Source: an uncultured Alistipes sp.
GTDB taxonomy: Bacteria; Bacteroidota; Bacteroidia; Bacteroidales; Rikenellaceae
DNA: 21,183 bases
Reading direction: 5' to 3'
NCBI GenBank assembly: GCA_949840605.1
Contig: CATKXN010000039.1
Span: 1-21,183, forward strand
The notes under the pieces: generated by a model
Database searches by the model: none
Told to the model about the DNA's origin: nothing
The model's input: the letters and a program-made list of their open reading frames with translations, nothing else
Made by a program: the position numbers and the translations under genes
Shown: positions 14,429-21,183 of the stretch, in pieces
Numbering within the stretch: the first letter of the stretch is position 1
How the letters are laid out: every line of letters starts with the position of its first letter

Positions 14429-15346
14429 ATGAACAGACTGAAACCCCATCTGGCCCTGCTGCTGTGCAACATCGTCTGGGCCATGGATTACCCGTTTTAC
14501 AACTATGTGCTGCCGCGCTACATCCACCCGATGGCGCTGGTGTCGGCATCGCTTGTCGCGACGGCCCTGCTGTCGCTCGTGCCCCTGCTGTGGCAGAAGG
14601 CCGAGAAGGTCAGCCGGGCCGACGGCCGCAAGCTGATCGGCGCCGGACTGCTGATCGGCGTGCTGCGCAAGGTCTTCATCATGTACGGACTGTCGATGAC
14701 CTCGCCGATCGACGGCTCGATCATCGATACCATCGTCCCGCTGCTGGTGCTGGCGCTCTCGGTGGCGCTGGGGATGGACCGCTTCACCAGTCTTAAGGTC
14801 GCGGGGCTGGCGCTCGGAATGGTGGGGGCTGTGGCGGTGGTGCTGGCAGGGGCCTCGTCGGCCCATGCGCACTCGCATTTGTGGGGCAACGTGATGATCT
14901 TCCTATGCGCATGCGTCACGTCGTTATATATGGTGTGGTTCAAGCGTCTGATCGCCAAATACCGCATCACGACCGTGTTGCGCTGGGCCTATTGCGCGGC
15001 GGCTGTCATGGCGCTGCCCATCGGCATCGGACCCATTGTCCACACCGATTTCGCGGCCATCGTCCGCCATGCCCTCTTTCCGTCGCTGTTCGTACTGATT
15101 TTGCCGACCTACCTGCCCAACCTGTTGCTCAACTATGCCCTCAAAACCGTGCCGGCGACCGTGTCGAGCATCTACACCTATCTCCAGCCCGTGCTGGCGA
15201 TCGCCGTTTCGATCGGAATGGGGCTCGACAAGCTCCATGCGGATACGGTAATTTTCGCGCTGGTGATCTTCGCTGGCGTGGGGCTGGTGCTCCGCTCCTA
15301 TGCCGTGAAACCGAAACATCCTGCGGGCTTAAGAAGCCCGTCTTAA
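14429..15346 (+). CDS. EamA/DMT-family transporter
   Basis: The product is 305 residues with about ten hydrophobic segments arranged as two EamA halves (about 6-140 and 150-290). The start is MNRLKPHLALLLCNIVWAMDYPFYN. The second half ends with the family pattern LKTVPATVSSIYTYLQPVLAI. Members of the drug/metabolite transporter superfamily exchange or export small metabolites across the inner membrane; the substrate cannot be read from the sequence. The short His/Ala loop (AHAHSH) between the halves is probably a linker. The stop codon lies just after a small hairpin (15324-15340) in the last codons. It diverges from the DUF892 gene. Confidence 0.9.
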   Translation: MNRLKPHLALLLCNIVWAMDYPFYNYVLPRYIHPMALVSASLVATALLSLVPLLWQKAEKVSRADGRKLIGAGLLIGVLRKVFIMYGLSMTSPIDGSIIDTIVPLLVLALSVALGMDRFTSLKVAGLALGMVGAVAVVLAGASSAHAHSHLWGNVMIFLCACVTSLYMVWFKRLIAKYRITTVLRWAYCAAAVMALPIGIGPIVHTDFAAIVRHALFPSLFVLILPTYLPNLLLNYALKTVPATVSSIYTYLQPVLAIAVSIGMGLDKLHADTVIFALVIFAGVGLVLRSYAVKPKHPAGLRSPS

Positions 15347-15407
15347 GGGCTGCGGCAACAGTTTGCACCTCAGGGCTGATTTCCGCAACTTCTTCCGCAG
15401 CGCAATT

Positions 15408-15443
15408 AAAAAAAAGAGCCTTCCGGAAGCGGAAAGCTCTTTT
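15408..15443 (-). terminator. Intrinsic terminator of the rpsF-rpsR-rplI operon (bidirectional)
   Basis: A 13-bp stem (15412-15424 with 15431-15443, one G-U pair), 6-base loop. On the minus strand it runs into a T tract from the A bases at 15415-15408. On the plus strand it also ends in tttt, so it can serve the convergent transporter gene. Confidence 0.85.
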
Positions 15444-15462
15444 CGTATGCGATTCGTAGTCG

Positions 15463-15903
15463 TTACTCGGCAGCGGTGACCGAGAACTTGATCGTAGCCT
15501 TGACCTCCTTGTGCAGACGGGCCGTAGCCTCGAACTCGCCGACGGTCTTGATGGCGTCGACGCTGATCTGCTTGCGGTCTACGGTGATGCCCTTGGCGGC
15601 GAGCGCCTCGGCGAGGTCCGTAGCGGTGACCGTACCGAAGAGTTTGCCCTCCTCGGCCTTGACGGCCAGCGACAGCGGCAGGTTGGCGATGGTCTCGGCC
15701 AGGGCCTGGGCGTCGGCCAGGATCTTGGCGTCCTTGTGGGCGCGCTGGCGGAGGTTCTCGGCGAGAACTTTCTTAGCGGAAGCCGTGGCGGCTTTGGCGT
15801 AGCCCTGGGGAATCAGGTAGTTGTTCGCATAACCGGGCTTCACGGTCACGATGTCGTTGGCGTAGCCCAGGTTCTCCATATCTTTGATCAGAATAACTTC
15901 CAT
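15463..15903 (-). CDS. rplI: 50S ribosomal protein L9
   Basis: The product is 146 residues and starts MEVILIKDMENLGYANDIVTVKPGYANNYLIP, the conserved L9 N-terminal domain with its Gly/Asn-rich loop. A helical linker follows (about 42-75), then the C-terminal RNA-binding domain. L9 binds 23S rRNA near the L1 stalk base and affects frame maintenance. It is the last gene of the rpsF-rpsR-rplI operon, 18 bases after rpsR, and a terminator follows. Confidence 0.97.
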   Translation of the reverse strand: MEVILIKDMENLGYANDIVTVKPGYANNYLIPQGYAKAATASAKKVLAENLRQRAHKDAKILADAQALAETIANLPLSLAVKAEEGKLFGTVTATDLAEALAAKGITVDRKQISVDAIKTVGEFEATARLHKEVKATIKFSVTAAE

Positions 15904-15921
15904 GTCTTGTCCTCCTTTTAA

Positions 15922-16200
15922 TTATTTCATGCAATCGGTTACGAAGGGCAGGATGGCGAGGTGGCGCGCACGCTTCACGGCCTGTGCGACCTTCTTCTGG
16001 AACTTCTGCGAAGTACCCGTCAGACGGCGGGGAAGAATCTTGCCCTGCTCGTTGAGGAACTTCTTCAGGAACTCTCCGTCCTTATAGTCCACGTATTTGA
16101 TGCCGAGTTTCTTGAAACGGCAGTATTTCTTCTTCTTGACGTCTACCGATACCGGGTTCAGGTAGCGGATTTCCGACTGTGCCTTGTTGTCCTGTGCCAT
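15922..16200 (-). CDS. rpsR: 30S ribosomal protein S18
   Basis: The product is 92 residues. It carries the S18 core: [25 protein letters not shown], then [33 protein letters not shown]18 pairs with S6 on the 30S platform. The N-terminus ([16 protein letters not shown]) has the expected variable length. It lies 3 bases after rpsF, so translation is probably coupled. Confidence 0.97.
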   Translation of the reverse strand: MAQDNKAQSEIRYLNPVSVDVKKKKYCRFKKLGIKYVDYKDGEFLKKFLNEQGKILPRRLTGTSQKFQKKVAQAVKRARHLAILPFVTDCMK

Positions 16201-16203
16201 GGT

Positions 16204-16548
16204 TTACTCCTCCTGCTTGTTAGAAAGTTTAGCACGACGTTTCTCCGAATATTCTACGGCGTATTTGTCCTGCTTGAAAGTTAAGAAACGGATCACGCGC
16301 TCGTCGCGGCGGTACTGCGTTTCGAGCGTGTTGATGATCGAGCCTTCGCCCGTGAACTCTACCAGGAAGTAGAAACCGGTGGTCTTTTTCTGAATAGGAT
16401 AGGCGAGCTTGCGAAGGCCCCACGACTCCTTGTTCACGATCTGACCGCCGTTTTCGGTGATGACACCCTGGAATTTGTCAGCGACTTCCTGCACCTGAGC
16501 ATCGGACAGAACCGGCGTGACAATGAAAACGGTTTCGTAATTGTTCAT
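16204..16548 (-). CDS. rpsF: 30S ribosomal protein S6
   Basis: The product is 114 residues, starting [16 protein letters not shown], with [23 protein letters not shown] typical of S6 and a final basic stretch. S6 binds S18 and 16S rRNA on the platform. It is first gene of the rpsF-rpsR-rplI operon. Unlike many bacteria, no ssb or priB gene is inserted in this operon. In other bacteria the S6:S18 complex can bind the rpsF leader; the leader here is only about 35 bases. Confidence 0.97.
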   Translation of the reverse strand: MNNYETVFIVTPVLSDAQVQEVADKFQGVITENGGQIVNKESWGLRKLAYPIQKKTTGFYFLVEFTGEGSIINTLETQYRRDERVIRFLTFKQDKYAVEYSEKRRAKLSNKQEE

Positions 16549-16586
16549 AATCGTTTATTTGGTTAATTAATCCCTTTTCGGGACCG

Positions 16587-16594
16587 CAAAGATA
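16587..16594 (-). promoter_or_regulatory. Promoter -7 box of rpsF-rpsR-rplI
   Basis: TATCTTTG on the minus strand, about 40 bases before the rpsF ATG. The -33 element is weak (TTTC at 16616-16613, 18-base spacing). Confidence 0.65.
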
Positions 16595-16665
16595 GGAAGA
16601 AATATTGGAAATGAAAAATTACCGATGAAAAATTTGGCTGTTGTTGGAATGTCGATTCATTTTCC

Positions 16666-16673
16666 TATCTTTG
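16666..16673 (+). promoter_or_regulatory. Promoter -7 box upstream of the lipoprotein gene
   Basis: TATCTTTG on the plus strand, with GTTG (16643-16646) 19 bases upstream as a one-mismatch -33 element. It implies a leader of about 240 bases before the ATG at 16923. Confidence 0.55.
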
Positions 16674-16922
16674 CGGAACATACTGACAAACACGGAAAGT
16701 GTAAGTTTACTCCTTTGGAATGAACGTAGGAAACTCATTGCAGAAAGGATTAAGCCGACATTTACCGCGTCGTATCCGTCTTGCTGGATATGGGCGTGGG
16801 GCTGTCGCTTATTTTAATCTGCAAGGGTATCCTACGACCTATTCCAATAAAGTAAGTTTTCGGCACCACGCTTTCTTTTTGATTTTGCCGCCGGGGTGCG
16901 GGCGGAAATTATTCGGAAGATT

Positions 16923-18419
16923 ATGGTAAAATGGATGTTGAACCGGATTTGCGGTGTCATATTGCTGCTCGGAGGGGCGGGATGCAGCGTCGATGAAGGT
17001 CCGACCGATGATTCCGGTTCTTTCGTGCGTTGCTGTCGTGTCGATGAAAAGGAGGCGTTGCAGGAGTTCGAGACGGCAATTTTCACGGAGAACGGATTTT
17101 GCATCATGGGATGTAAAGAGAAAGACGGATATGTATTGTCGCTGAATCATGTCGATTCGTTGGATAAGGGCGTTATCGTGCGGTGCGATGAGGAGAACCG
17201 CCCGCGGGAGATTTATGCCGATGGCGTATTGATATGTCTGAACGGCGCGACAAGCGACGGGGTCTATGTGGATATTTTTGCCGATGCCGGACGGACATAC
17301 GGTTTTTATTGCAAAACGGAGCGTGTACCTCGGGCGGCGGCCAGTCGGGCAATCGGCGACCAGGTCGTGGATGCAGCGTCGTTAGGCCTGAGTCTTCAGT
17401 CGCTGAGAGAGTATGCAGAGGTGGTTTTCAGTCCGGCCCGGAAATATTTGAAACCTGAATACGGAGCGGTTTATTCGAAAGCGGGAAAGGCGTTGGCTGC
17501 CCCCGGACTGATCTTTTCGGCGATCGGCCTGGCCGGAACTGCAGTAGATATGCCCCGCTGGGTGGAAAATCTGGTAAGTGGCGGATCGTTGGCCGCGGAT
17601 GTCGCTTTTTGGGCGAAATTCGGCGGCGGTGCGATAAGCGCTCCCGTATCCATGTTCATCGGGTCTTATCTGGGGCTATATGCGCGCTACCGGGAACTAT
17701 ACGAGGAGCATATTTCAGTATTGTACGGCGATTGTATGGCGGTTACGGGTGATGCTGTTGTCGAGGACGGTTCGGCGGTGCTTTCCGGGGAAATCAAGGG
17801 TTACGAGCCGTGGTACGATTTGGAGTGCGGAGTATCGGTTTCGTCGGTTCGTGACGACGATTCGTCGTTGCGAAAAGTGACGGGCGACGGCGCTTTCAGC
17901 CGGACTGTCGATGGGTTGGAGCCGGGAAAAACGTATCGCTACCGGGCGTTCGTTATTTCGGAGACACGTATGTCCCTATGGGCCGGAATTCTCGGAGAGC
18001 TCGCCGGGCCGCTGGTACGTTACGGAGCCTGGAAGAAATTTACCGTACCGAAGGAAGTGCCGATTACCGGAACATGGCTGTTGGAAGATGAATATGGAAA
18101 AGATTTAACTCCGGGAGATTCTTATGGCAATACGTGGGGAATGGAACCGGGGATTATAATGTACCTGGTTCTAAAGGATGACAATACGGGTGCTGAAATA
18201 TATGAGTATCCGAGTTTCCCGGATGAGAATAGCACGGATGCTTTTTCATATACATTGAGCGGAAATCGGTTGCAGACAAAATTCGATGATAGTTTTCAGG
18301 GAAATGAACGGGTTTGGACGATTGAAAAACTGACGGCTACGAATCTGCAAAGGTTTTCGCATGTGAAGTTGGGACTGGAAGAATGGGAGTTGCGTCAAAA
18401 ATTCAAACGATTGAAGTAG
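16923..18419 (+). CDS. Multidomain lipoprotein with FN3-like and lipocalin-like domains
   Basis: The ATG at 16923 gives 498 residues and a good lipoprotein signal (MVKWMLNRICGVILLLGGAGC, Cys21). A GTG at 16896 would only lengthen the signal. Residues 25-135 contain several Cys and a module (GYVLSLNHVDSLDKGVIVRC...) resembling those of other Bacteroidales lipoproteins. About 191-208 and 231-255 are Gly/Ala-rich and hydrophobic (GLIFSAIGLAG; ISAPVSMFIGSYLGLY). Residues 279-375 look like the FN3-type domain common in this phylum (SGEIKGYEPWYDLECG...LEPGKTYRYRAFV). From 380 a lipocalin-like C-terminal domain starts ITGTWLLEDEYG. It is probably anchored in the envelope; function unknown. Its DNA is less GC-rich than the surroundings. 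It converges with thiL, only 5 bases between stop codons. Confidence 0.85.
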   Translation: MVKWMLNRICGVILLLGGAGCSVDEGPTDDSGSFVRCCRVDEKEALQEFETAIFTENGFCIMGCKEKDGYVLSLNHVDSLDKGVIVRCDEENRPREIYADGVLICLNGATSDGVYVDIFADAGRTYGFYCKTERVPRAAASRAIGDQVVDAASLGLSLQSLREYAEVVFSPARKYLKPEYGAVYSKAGKALAAPGLIFSAIGLAGTAVDMPRWVENLVSGGSLAADVAFWAKFGGGAISAPVSMFIGSYLGLYARYRELYEEHISVLYGDCMAVTGDAVVEDGSAVLSGEIKGYEPWYDLECGVSVSSVRDDDSSLRKVTGDGAFSRTVDGLEPGKTYRYRAFVISETRMSLWAGILGELAGPLVRYGAWKKFTVPKEVPITGTWLLEDEYGKDLTPGDSYGNTWGMEPGIIMYLVLKDDNTGAEIYEYPSFPDENSTDAFSYTLSGNRLQTKFDDSFQGNERVWTIEKLTATNLQRFSHVKLGLEEWELRQKFKRLK

Positions 18420-18424
18420 GCTTC

Positions 18425-19462
18425 TTAAGCGGGGTCCGGAAATCCCTGCGCTTTCAGCTTGATTTCGGCGCCGTCGGGCGTCACGAGGTAACAGCCCGTG
18501 GACGCGGGGGTGATGTGGCCGATGACGTCCACCAGCCCCGACTTCATGATCTGTTCCTGCATCGACAGCGGCACCGTGAAGAGCAGTTCGTAGTCCTCGC
18601 CGCCGTTCAGCGCCGCGACGACCGGGTCGGTGTGCATCTCCTCGGCGAGGGCCGTGGTCTGACGTGCGATCGGGATGCGCTCGAGGTAGATGCGGGCCCC
18701 GCAGGCCGATGACTTGCAGATCTGCATCAGGTCGCTCGCCAATCCGTCCGAGAGGTCGATCATCGACGTCGGAACGATCTTCTCCGCCGCCAGCGCCTCC
18801 ACGACGTCGGTGCGGGGGCGCGGTTTCAGGTATTTTTCAAGCAGGTATTCGTAGCCTTTGAACTGCGGTTCGGGATGCTCCACGTCGGCGAGCACCCGTT
18901 TTTCGCGTTCGAGCAGCTGCAGACCCATATAGGCGGCCCCGAGGTTGCCGGTGATGCAGATCAGGTCGTTCTGCCCGGCGCCGCCGCGGTAGACTACCTT
19001 GTCCTTTTTGGCATGGCCCAGCGTGGTGACGCTCACGACCAGTCCGGTCATCGAGGCCCGTGTGTCGCCGCCCACGAGGTCGACGCCCTGTTCGTTGCAG
19101 GCGAAGGCGATCCCTTCGTAGAGGTCCTGCAGCGCTTCGACGGGCAGTTTCGCCGAGACGCCGAGCGAGACGGTGATCTGCGCCGGGAGGGCGTTCATGG
19201 CCAGAATGTCGCTGATGCCGGCCGTCACGACCTTGTAACCCAGGTGTTTGAGCGGGAAGTAGGTGAGGTCGAAATCGACCCCCTCGAAGAACGAGTCGGT
19301 CGTGCAGAGCACCGCTTCGCCGCGCGCCGGGGCGATTACGGCGGCATCGTCACCGACGCCTTTCGTCGTCGAGGCGTTTTTGGCGGAAAAGTCCCTGGTC
19401 AGCAGGTCGATGAGGCCGAATTGTCCGAGCGAAGCGATCTCGGTGCGCTTTTTGGGGTCCAT
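18425..19462 (-). CDS. thiL: Thiamine-monophosphate kinase
   Basis: The product is 345 residues. ThiL phosphorylates thiamine monophosphate to the active diphosphate with ATP in the cytoplasm. It belongs to the PurM/SelD fold. Family motifs are in order: GVGDDAAVI (35-43), TTDSFFEGVDFDL (54-66), GGDTRAS (about 133-139), DLSDGLASDL (about 237-246) and NGGEDYELLF near 290. These supply the metal- and phosphate-binding Asp residues. The start MDPKKRTEIASLGQFGLI is typical for Bacteroidota. It has its own promoter (19481-19512), divergent from adk. No other thi genes are in the window. Its stop lies 5 bases from that of the convergent lipoprotein gene. Confidence 0.96.
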   Translation of the reverse strand: MDPKKRTEIASLGQFGLIDLLTRDFSAKNASTTKGVGDDAAVIAPARGEAVLCTTDSFFEGVDFDLTYFPLKHLGYKVVTAGISDILAMNALPAQITVSLGVSAKLPVEALQDLYEGIAFACNEQGVDLVGGDTRASMTGLVVSVTTLGHAKKDKVVYRGGAGQNDLICITGNLGAAYMGLQLLEREKRVLADVEHPEPQFKGYEYLLEKYLKPRPRTDVVEALAAEKIVPTSMIDLSDGLASDLMQICKSSACGARIYLERIPIARQTTALAEEMHTDPVVAALNGGEDYELLFTVPLSMQEQIMKSGLVDVIGHITPASTGCYLVTPDGAEIKLKAQGFPDPA

Positions 19463-19480
19463 AATTACTGAAATTTTTTA

Positions 19481-19512
19481 CAAAATTAACGAAAACCTGT
19501 TATTTCCCCAAA
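19481..19512 (-). promoter_or_regulatory. Promoter of thiL
   Basis: Minus strand TTTG (19512-19509), 20 bases, TAATTTTG (19488-19481): a full consensus match. Leader about 10-15 bases. Confidence 0.75.
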
Positions 19513-19520
19513 AAATAATG

Positions 19521-19528
19521 TAATTTTG
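19521..19528 (+). promoter_or_regulatory. Promoter -7 box of adk
   Basis: TAATTTTG on the plus strand, 31 bases before the ATG at 19560. No clear TTTG at the -33 position. It is the same octamer as the divergent thiL box. Confidence 0.55.
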
Positions 19529-19559
19529 CCCGGTTCAAACATCACAAAAAGGGTTGGTT

Positions 19560-20135
19560 ATGATAAATATCGTCTTATTCGGCGCTCCGGGGTGCGGCAA
19601 GGGTACGCAGGCTCAGCGCCTGAAGGAGCACTACGGGATCGACCATGTTTCGACCGGCGAGGTAATCCGCGAGGAGATTCGCCGCGGCACGGAGCTCGGC
19701 CGCAGCATGGAACAGTACATCAGCGAAGGCAAACTGGCTCCCGACGAGATCGTTATCGGCATGATCGGGAATTATGTCGCCGAGCACAAGGATGCCCGCG
19801 GGTGTATCTTCGACGGGTTTCCCCGCACGACGGTGCAGGCCGAGGAGTTCGACAAGATCCTGGCCAAACACGGGCTGCAGGTGGACATCATGGTGGACAT
19901 CCATGTTCCCGAGGAGGAGCTGGTGCGCCGCATCCTGCTGCGCGGCAAGGACTCGGGCCGTGCCGACGACGCTTCGGAGGAGGTGATCCGCGGACGGCTG
20001 GACGTCTACCGCATGCAGACGGCCGTCGTGGCGGATTATTACGCCGCGCAGGGCAAGTATGCCTCGGTGAACGGCACGGGAACGATGGAAGAGGTGTTCG
20101 GGCGCATCGCCGACGTGATCGGCGGGCTGAAATGA
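19560..20135 (+). CDS. adk: Adenylate kinase (short form)
   Basis: The ATG at 19560 gives 191 residues (MINIVLFGAPGCGKGT); a TTG two codons upstream is less likely. The enzyme interconverts ATP + AMP and 2 ADP. The P-loop is GAPGCGKGT (8-16). The NMP-binding motif FDGFPRT (84-90) and the Arg residues around RRILLRGKDSGRADD (about 120-135) are present. The lid is short and lacks the zinc-binding insertion, so this is the short type usual in Bacteroidota. It has its own promoter box and a strong terminator 28 bases after the stop, so it is monocistronic and divergent from thiL. Confidence 0.96.
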   Translation: MINIVLFGAPGCGKGTQAQRLKEHYGIDHVSTGEVIREEIRRGTELGRSMEQYISEGKLAPDEIVIGMIGNYVAEHKDARGCIFDGFPRTTVQAEEFDKILAKHGLQVDIMVDIHVPEEELVRRILLRGKDSGRADDASEEVIRGRLDVYRMQTAVVADYYAAQGKYASVNGTGTMEEVFGRIADVIGGLK

Positions 20136-20163
20136 CCGGCGCGTCGCTCCGGAAGAACGTTCG

Positions 20164-20190
20164 AAAGGACCGCGTGAGCGGTCCTTTTTT
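20164..20190 (+). terminator. Intrinsic terminator of adk
   Basis: Stem aaaggaccgc (20164-20173), loop gtga, gcggtccttt (20178-20187), with the T run at 20185-20190. Confidence 0.95.
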
Positions 20191-20199
20191 GTCGCCGGG

Positions 20200-20237
20200 A
20201 AAAAGAAGAAGGCCGGATTTCCATGAAATCCGGCCTT
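20200..20237 (-). terminator. Intrinsic terminator of rpsT
   Basis: Perfect 12-bp stem aaggccggattt (20209-20220) with aaatccggcctt (20226-20237), loop ccatg. On the minus strand it is followed by a T-rich tract (20208-20200). It lies 22 bases after the rpsT stop codon. Confidence 0.92.
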
Positions 20238-20259
20238 GTTTGCATTGTGCGACGGCTGA

Positions 20260-20511
20260 TTAGAGCGCGTTCACGTGCAGCTGCATCGAGCTTTTCAGGT
20301 TCGCGGCCTTGTTCTTGTGCACGATGTTTTGCTTGGCCAGCTTGTCGAGCATGGCGGTTACCTTCGGAAGCAGGGCCTCGGCGGCGCTCTTCTCGGTGGT
20401 TGCGCGCAGGGCTTTCACGGCGTTGCGCGCCGTCTTGTGGAACAGCCGGTTGTGCGCACGCTTCGCGGCGGTCTGGCGAATACGCTTCTTCGATGACTTA
20501 TGGTTTGCCAT
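20260..20511 (-). CDS. rpsT: 30S ribosomal protein S20
   Basis: The product is 83 residues with the conserved start MANHKSSKKRIRQTAAKRAHN. The rest is a highly basic three-helix protein. S20 binds 16S rRNA helices at the bottom of the 30S subunit early in assembly. I see no consensus promoter directly upstream. The nearest box is before the tRNA-Glu gene (20770-20800), so rpsT may be read from the same transcript. Confidence 0.97.
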   Translation of the reverse strand: MANHKSSKKRIRQTAAKRAHNRLFHKTARNAVKALRATTEKSAAEALLPKVTAMLDKLAKQNIVHKNKAANLKSSMQLHVNAL

Positions 20512-20654
20512 AATCCGTTAAATTTTATTTTTTACTTTCTTAAGTTCTGCTTGTCCGCGAGCCGTGGCCGCGCTCGGATAGGCACGAAGCCCGCTCCTGA
20601 AAAGTAATTTACCGTCCGTCATCCTCGGCCTGCGCCCCGGATGCCGCTTTTTCG

Positions 20655-20726
20655 TAGCCCATAGGAGAGTCGAACTCCTCTTTCAAGAATGAAAATCTTG
20701 CGTCCTAACCGATAGACGAATGGGCC
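20655..20726 (-). tRNA. tRNA-Glu (anticodon UUC)
   Basis: This is a 72-base cloverleaf on the minus strand. The acceptor stem is GGCCCAT with ATGGGCT and discriminator A; the first pair is G-U. The D stem is GTCT/GGAC. The anticodon stem is CAAGA/TCTTG with loop TTTTCAT (anticodon TTC). The T arm is AGGAG-TTCGACT-CTCCT. CCA is not encoded. It is preceded by a full consensus promoter and followed, without an evident terminator, by rpsT 143 bases downstream. Confidence 0.95.
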
Positions 20727-20769
20727 TTACCGCTATCGCACCGCCCCTTACGGGGTTGCTTTAGCGGTG

Positions 20770-20800
20770 CAAAGGTAAGCAAAAAAGTGACTTCAACAAA
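20770..20800 (-). promoter_or_regulatory. Promoter of tRNA-Glu (and possibly rpsT)
   Basis: Minus strand TTTG (20800-20797), 19 bases, TACCTTTG (20777-20770): a full consensus match, about 45 bases before the tRNA 5' end. Confidence 0.8.
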
Positions 20801-20874
20801 AAATATGCTGAAAAATTGCGGATTTTTTGCCCCGGAGCCCCCGAATGTCCCGCGCAGAGGCTTTCAGCAGGGGG

Positions 20875-21183
20875 TCAGCGCACGCGGATCGTCCGCGTTT
20901 CGGGGTCGAACGAGGCGTTTTCGCCCGAGAAGAGGCGCTCGATCAGTCCGCTGCGGGTCATGGCGTCGGCCGGGAGGCGGTGGAGGTGCGGGGTGTCGAT
21001 CAGCGCCACCGAGTCGCAGAGCGTAAGGGCGATGTCGAGGTCGTGGGTCGAGAAGAGGATGCACTTCCGCTCTTCGCGGGCCAGCCGCCGGAGCAGCGTC
21101 GCCAGGGTGTAGCGGTTCGGCAGGTCGAGGAACGCGGTCGGTTCGTCCAGCAGGATGACGGGGGTGTCCTGCGCCAGCACGCG
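20875..21183 (-). CDS. ABC transporter ATP-binding protein, FecE/BtuD-like, C-terminal part
   Basis: The frame enters from the window edge and ends with TGA at 20875-20877, giving the last 102 residues. Visible parts are the Walker B motif (VILLDEP), the following D-loop (AFLDLPNR), the H-loop histidine (FSTHDLDIAL) and a short C-terminal domain. This segment resembles ATPases of iron-siderophore, haem or cobalamin importers, which power inner-membrane permeases of the FecCD/BtuC type. Walker A and the signature motif lie outside the window, as presumably do the permease and binding protein. Family assignment is good; the substrate is a guess. Confidence 0.85.
   Translation of the reverse strand, partial: RVLAQDTPVILLDEPTAFLDLPNRYTLATLLRRLAREERKCILFSTHDLDIALTLCDSVALIDTPHLHRLPADAMTRSGLIERLFSGENASFDPETRTIRVR

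Larger units (their letters stand above)
16549..16922. other. Divergent intergenic region between rpsF and the lipoprotein gene
   Basis: This 374-base gap holds a minus-strand promoter box for rpsF (16587-16594) and a plus-strand box (16666-16673). About 240 bases of A/T-richer leader lie before the lipoprotein start. Near its end a G/C hairpin (gccgcc at 16887-16892 with ggcgg at 16901-16905) is possible. A 69-codon frame (16720-16929) crosses the leader and overlaps the lipoprotein start, but it does not look like a protein. Nothing else recognisable. Confidence 0.5.

Noticed and set aside
15324..15346. Hairpin at the end of the EamA transporter gene as its terminator
   Set aside because: It lies inside the last codons and has no T run; the bidirectional hairpin at 15408-15443 is the better terminator.
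16720..16929. A 69-codon frame ahead of the lipoprotein gene
   Set aside because: Composition is unlike a real protein (many Arg/Gly/Leu, no motif). Kept only as a note in the leader finding because of its overlap with the next start codon.

Overview
The window looks like a chromosomal segment of a GC-rich member of the Bacteroidales, most likely Alistipes or a close Rikenellaceae relative (inference). Most genes are preceded by the Bacteroidota promoter type (TTTG, 19-20 bases, TAnnTTTG) rather than by a Shine-Dalgarno site. Typical families of the phylum are present: a DUF4954 protein, a WG-repeat kinase, a TGS-domain nucleoside kinase, and a lipoprotein with FN3-like and lipocalin-like domains. 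The window holds 18 protein genes that I regard as real, one tRNA and one strong candidate structured RNA. I see no CRISPR array, insertion sequence or prophage.

Layout. At 1-5807, all on the minus strand, are the N-terminal part of a DUF4954 protein, a protein kinase with C-terminal WG repeats, a SlyD-like FKBP isomerase with a Cys/His-rich tail, and glycine dehydrogenase GcvP. At 6057-7347 lie two hypothetical membrane proteins in visibly less GC-rich DNA, probably one operon and probably accessory. Just upstream of them, 7402-7596 encodes a long interrupted hairpin that I read as a minus-strand non-coding RNA with 6S-like architecture. A TGS/uridine-kinase-like nucleoside kinase (minus) and a 5'-nucleotidase lipoprotein (plus) diverge from overlapping promoters near 9400. 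Then come ribosomal protein S1 and a secreted DKNYY-type repeat protein (both plus). A ferritin-like DUF892 protein (minus) diverges from an EamA-family transporter (plus). The rpsF-rpsR-rplI operon (minus) follows, then a large lipoprotein (plus) converging on thiL (minus). thiL diverges from adk (plus). The window closes with rpsT, a tRNA-Glu(UUC) and the 3' part of a FecE/BtuD-like ABC ATPase, all minus.

How the genes work together. Most of the window is housekeeping: translation (S1, S6, S18, L9, S20, tRNA-Glu), nucleotide metabolism (adk, nucleoside kinase, 5'-nucleotidase), one-carbon and thiamine metabolism (gcvP, thiL) and protein folding (SlyD-like). The parts that stand out are the structured RNA with its neighbouring membrane-protein pair, the WG-repeat kinase with Arg at the usual ATP-lysine position, the seven-repeat secreted protein, the lipoprotein with an internal hydrophobic region, and a terminator-like hairpin ahead of the transporter gene. 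I found no convincing new multi-gene system. The RNA locus is the best candidate for something under-described.
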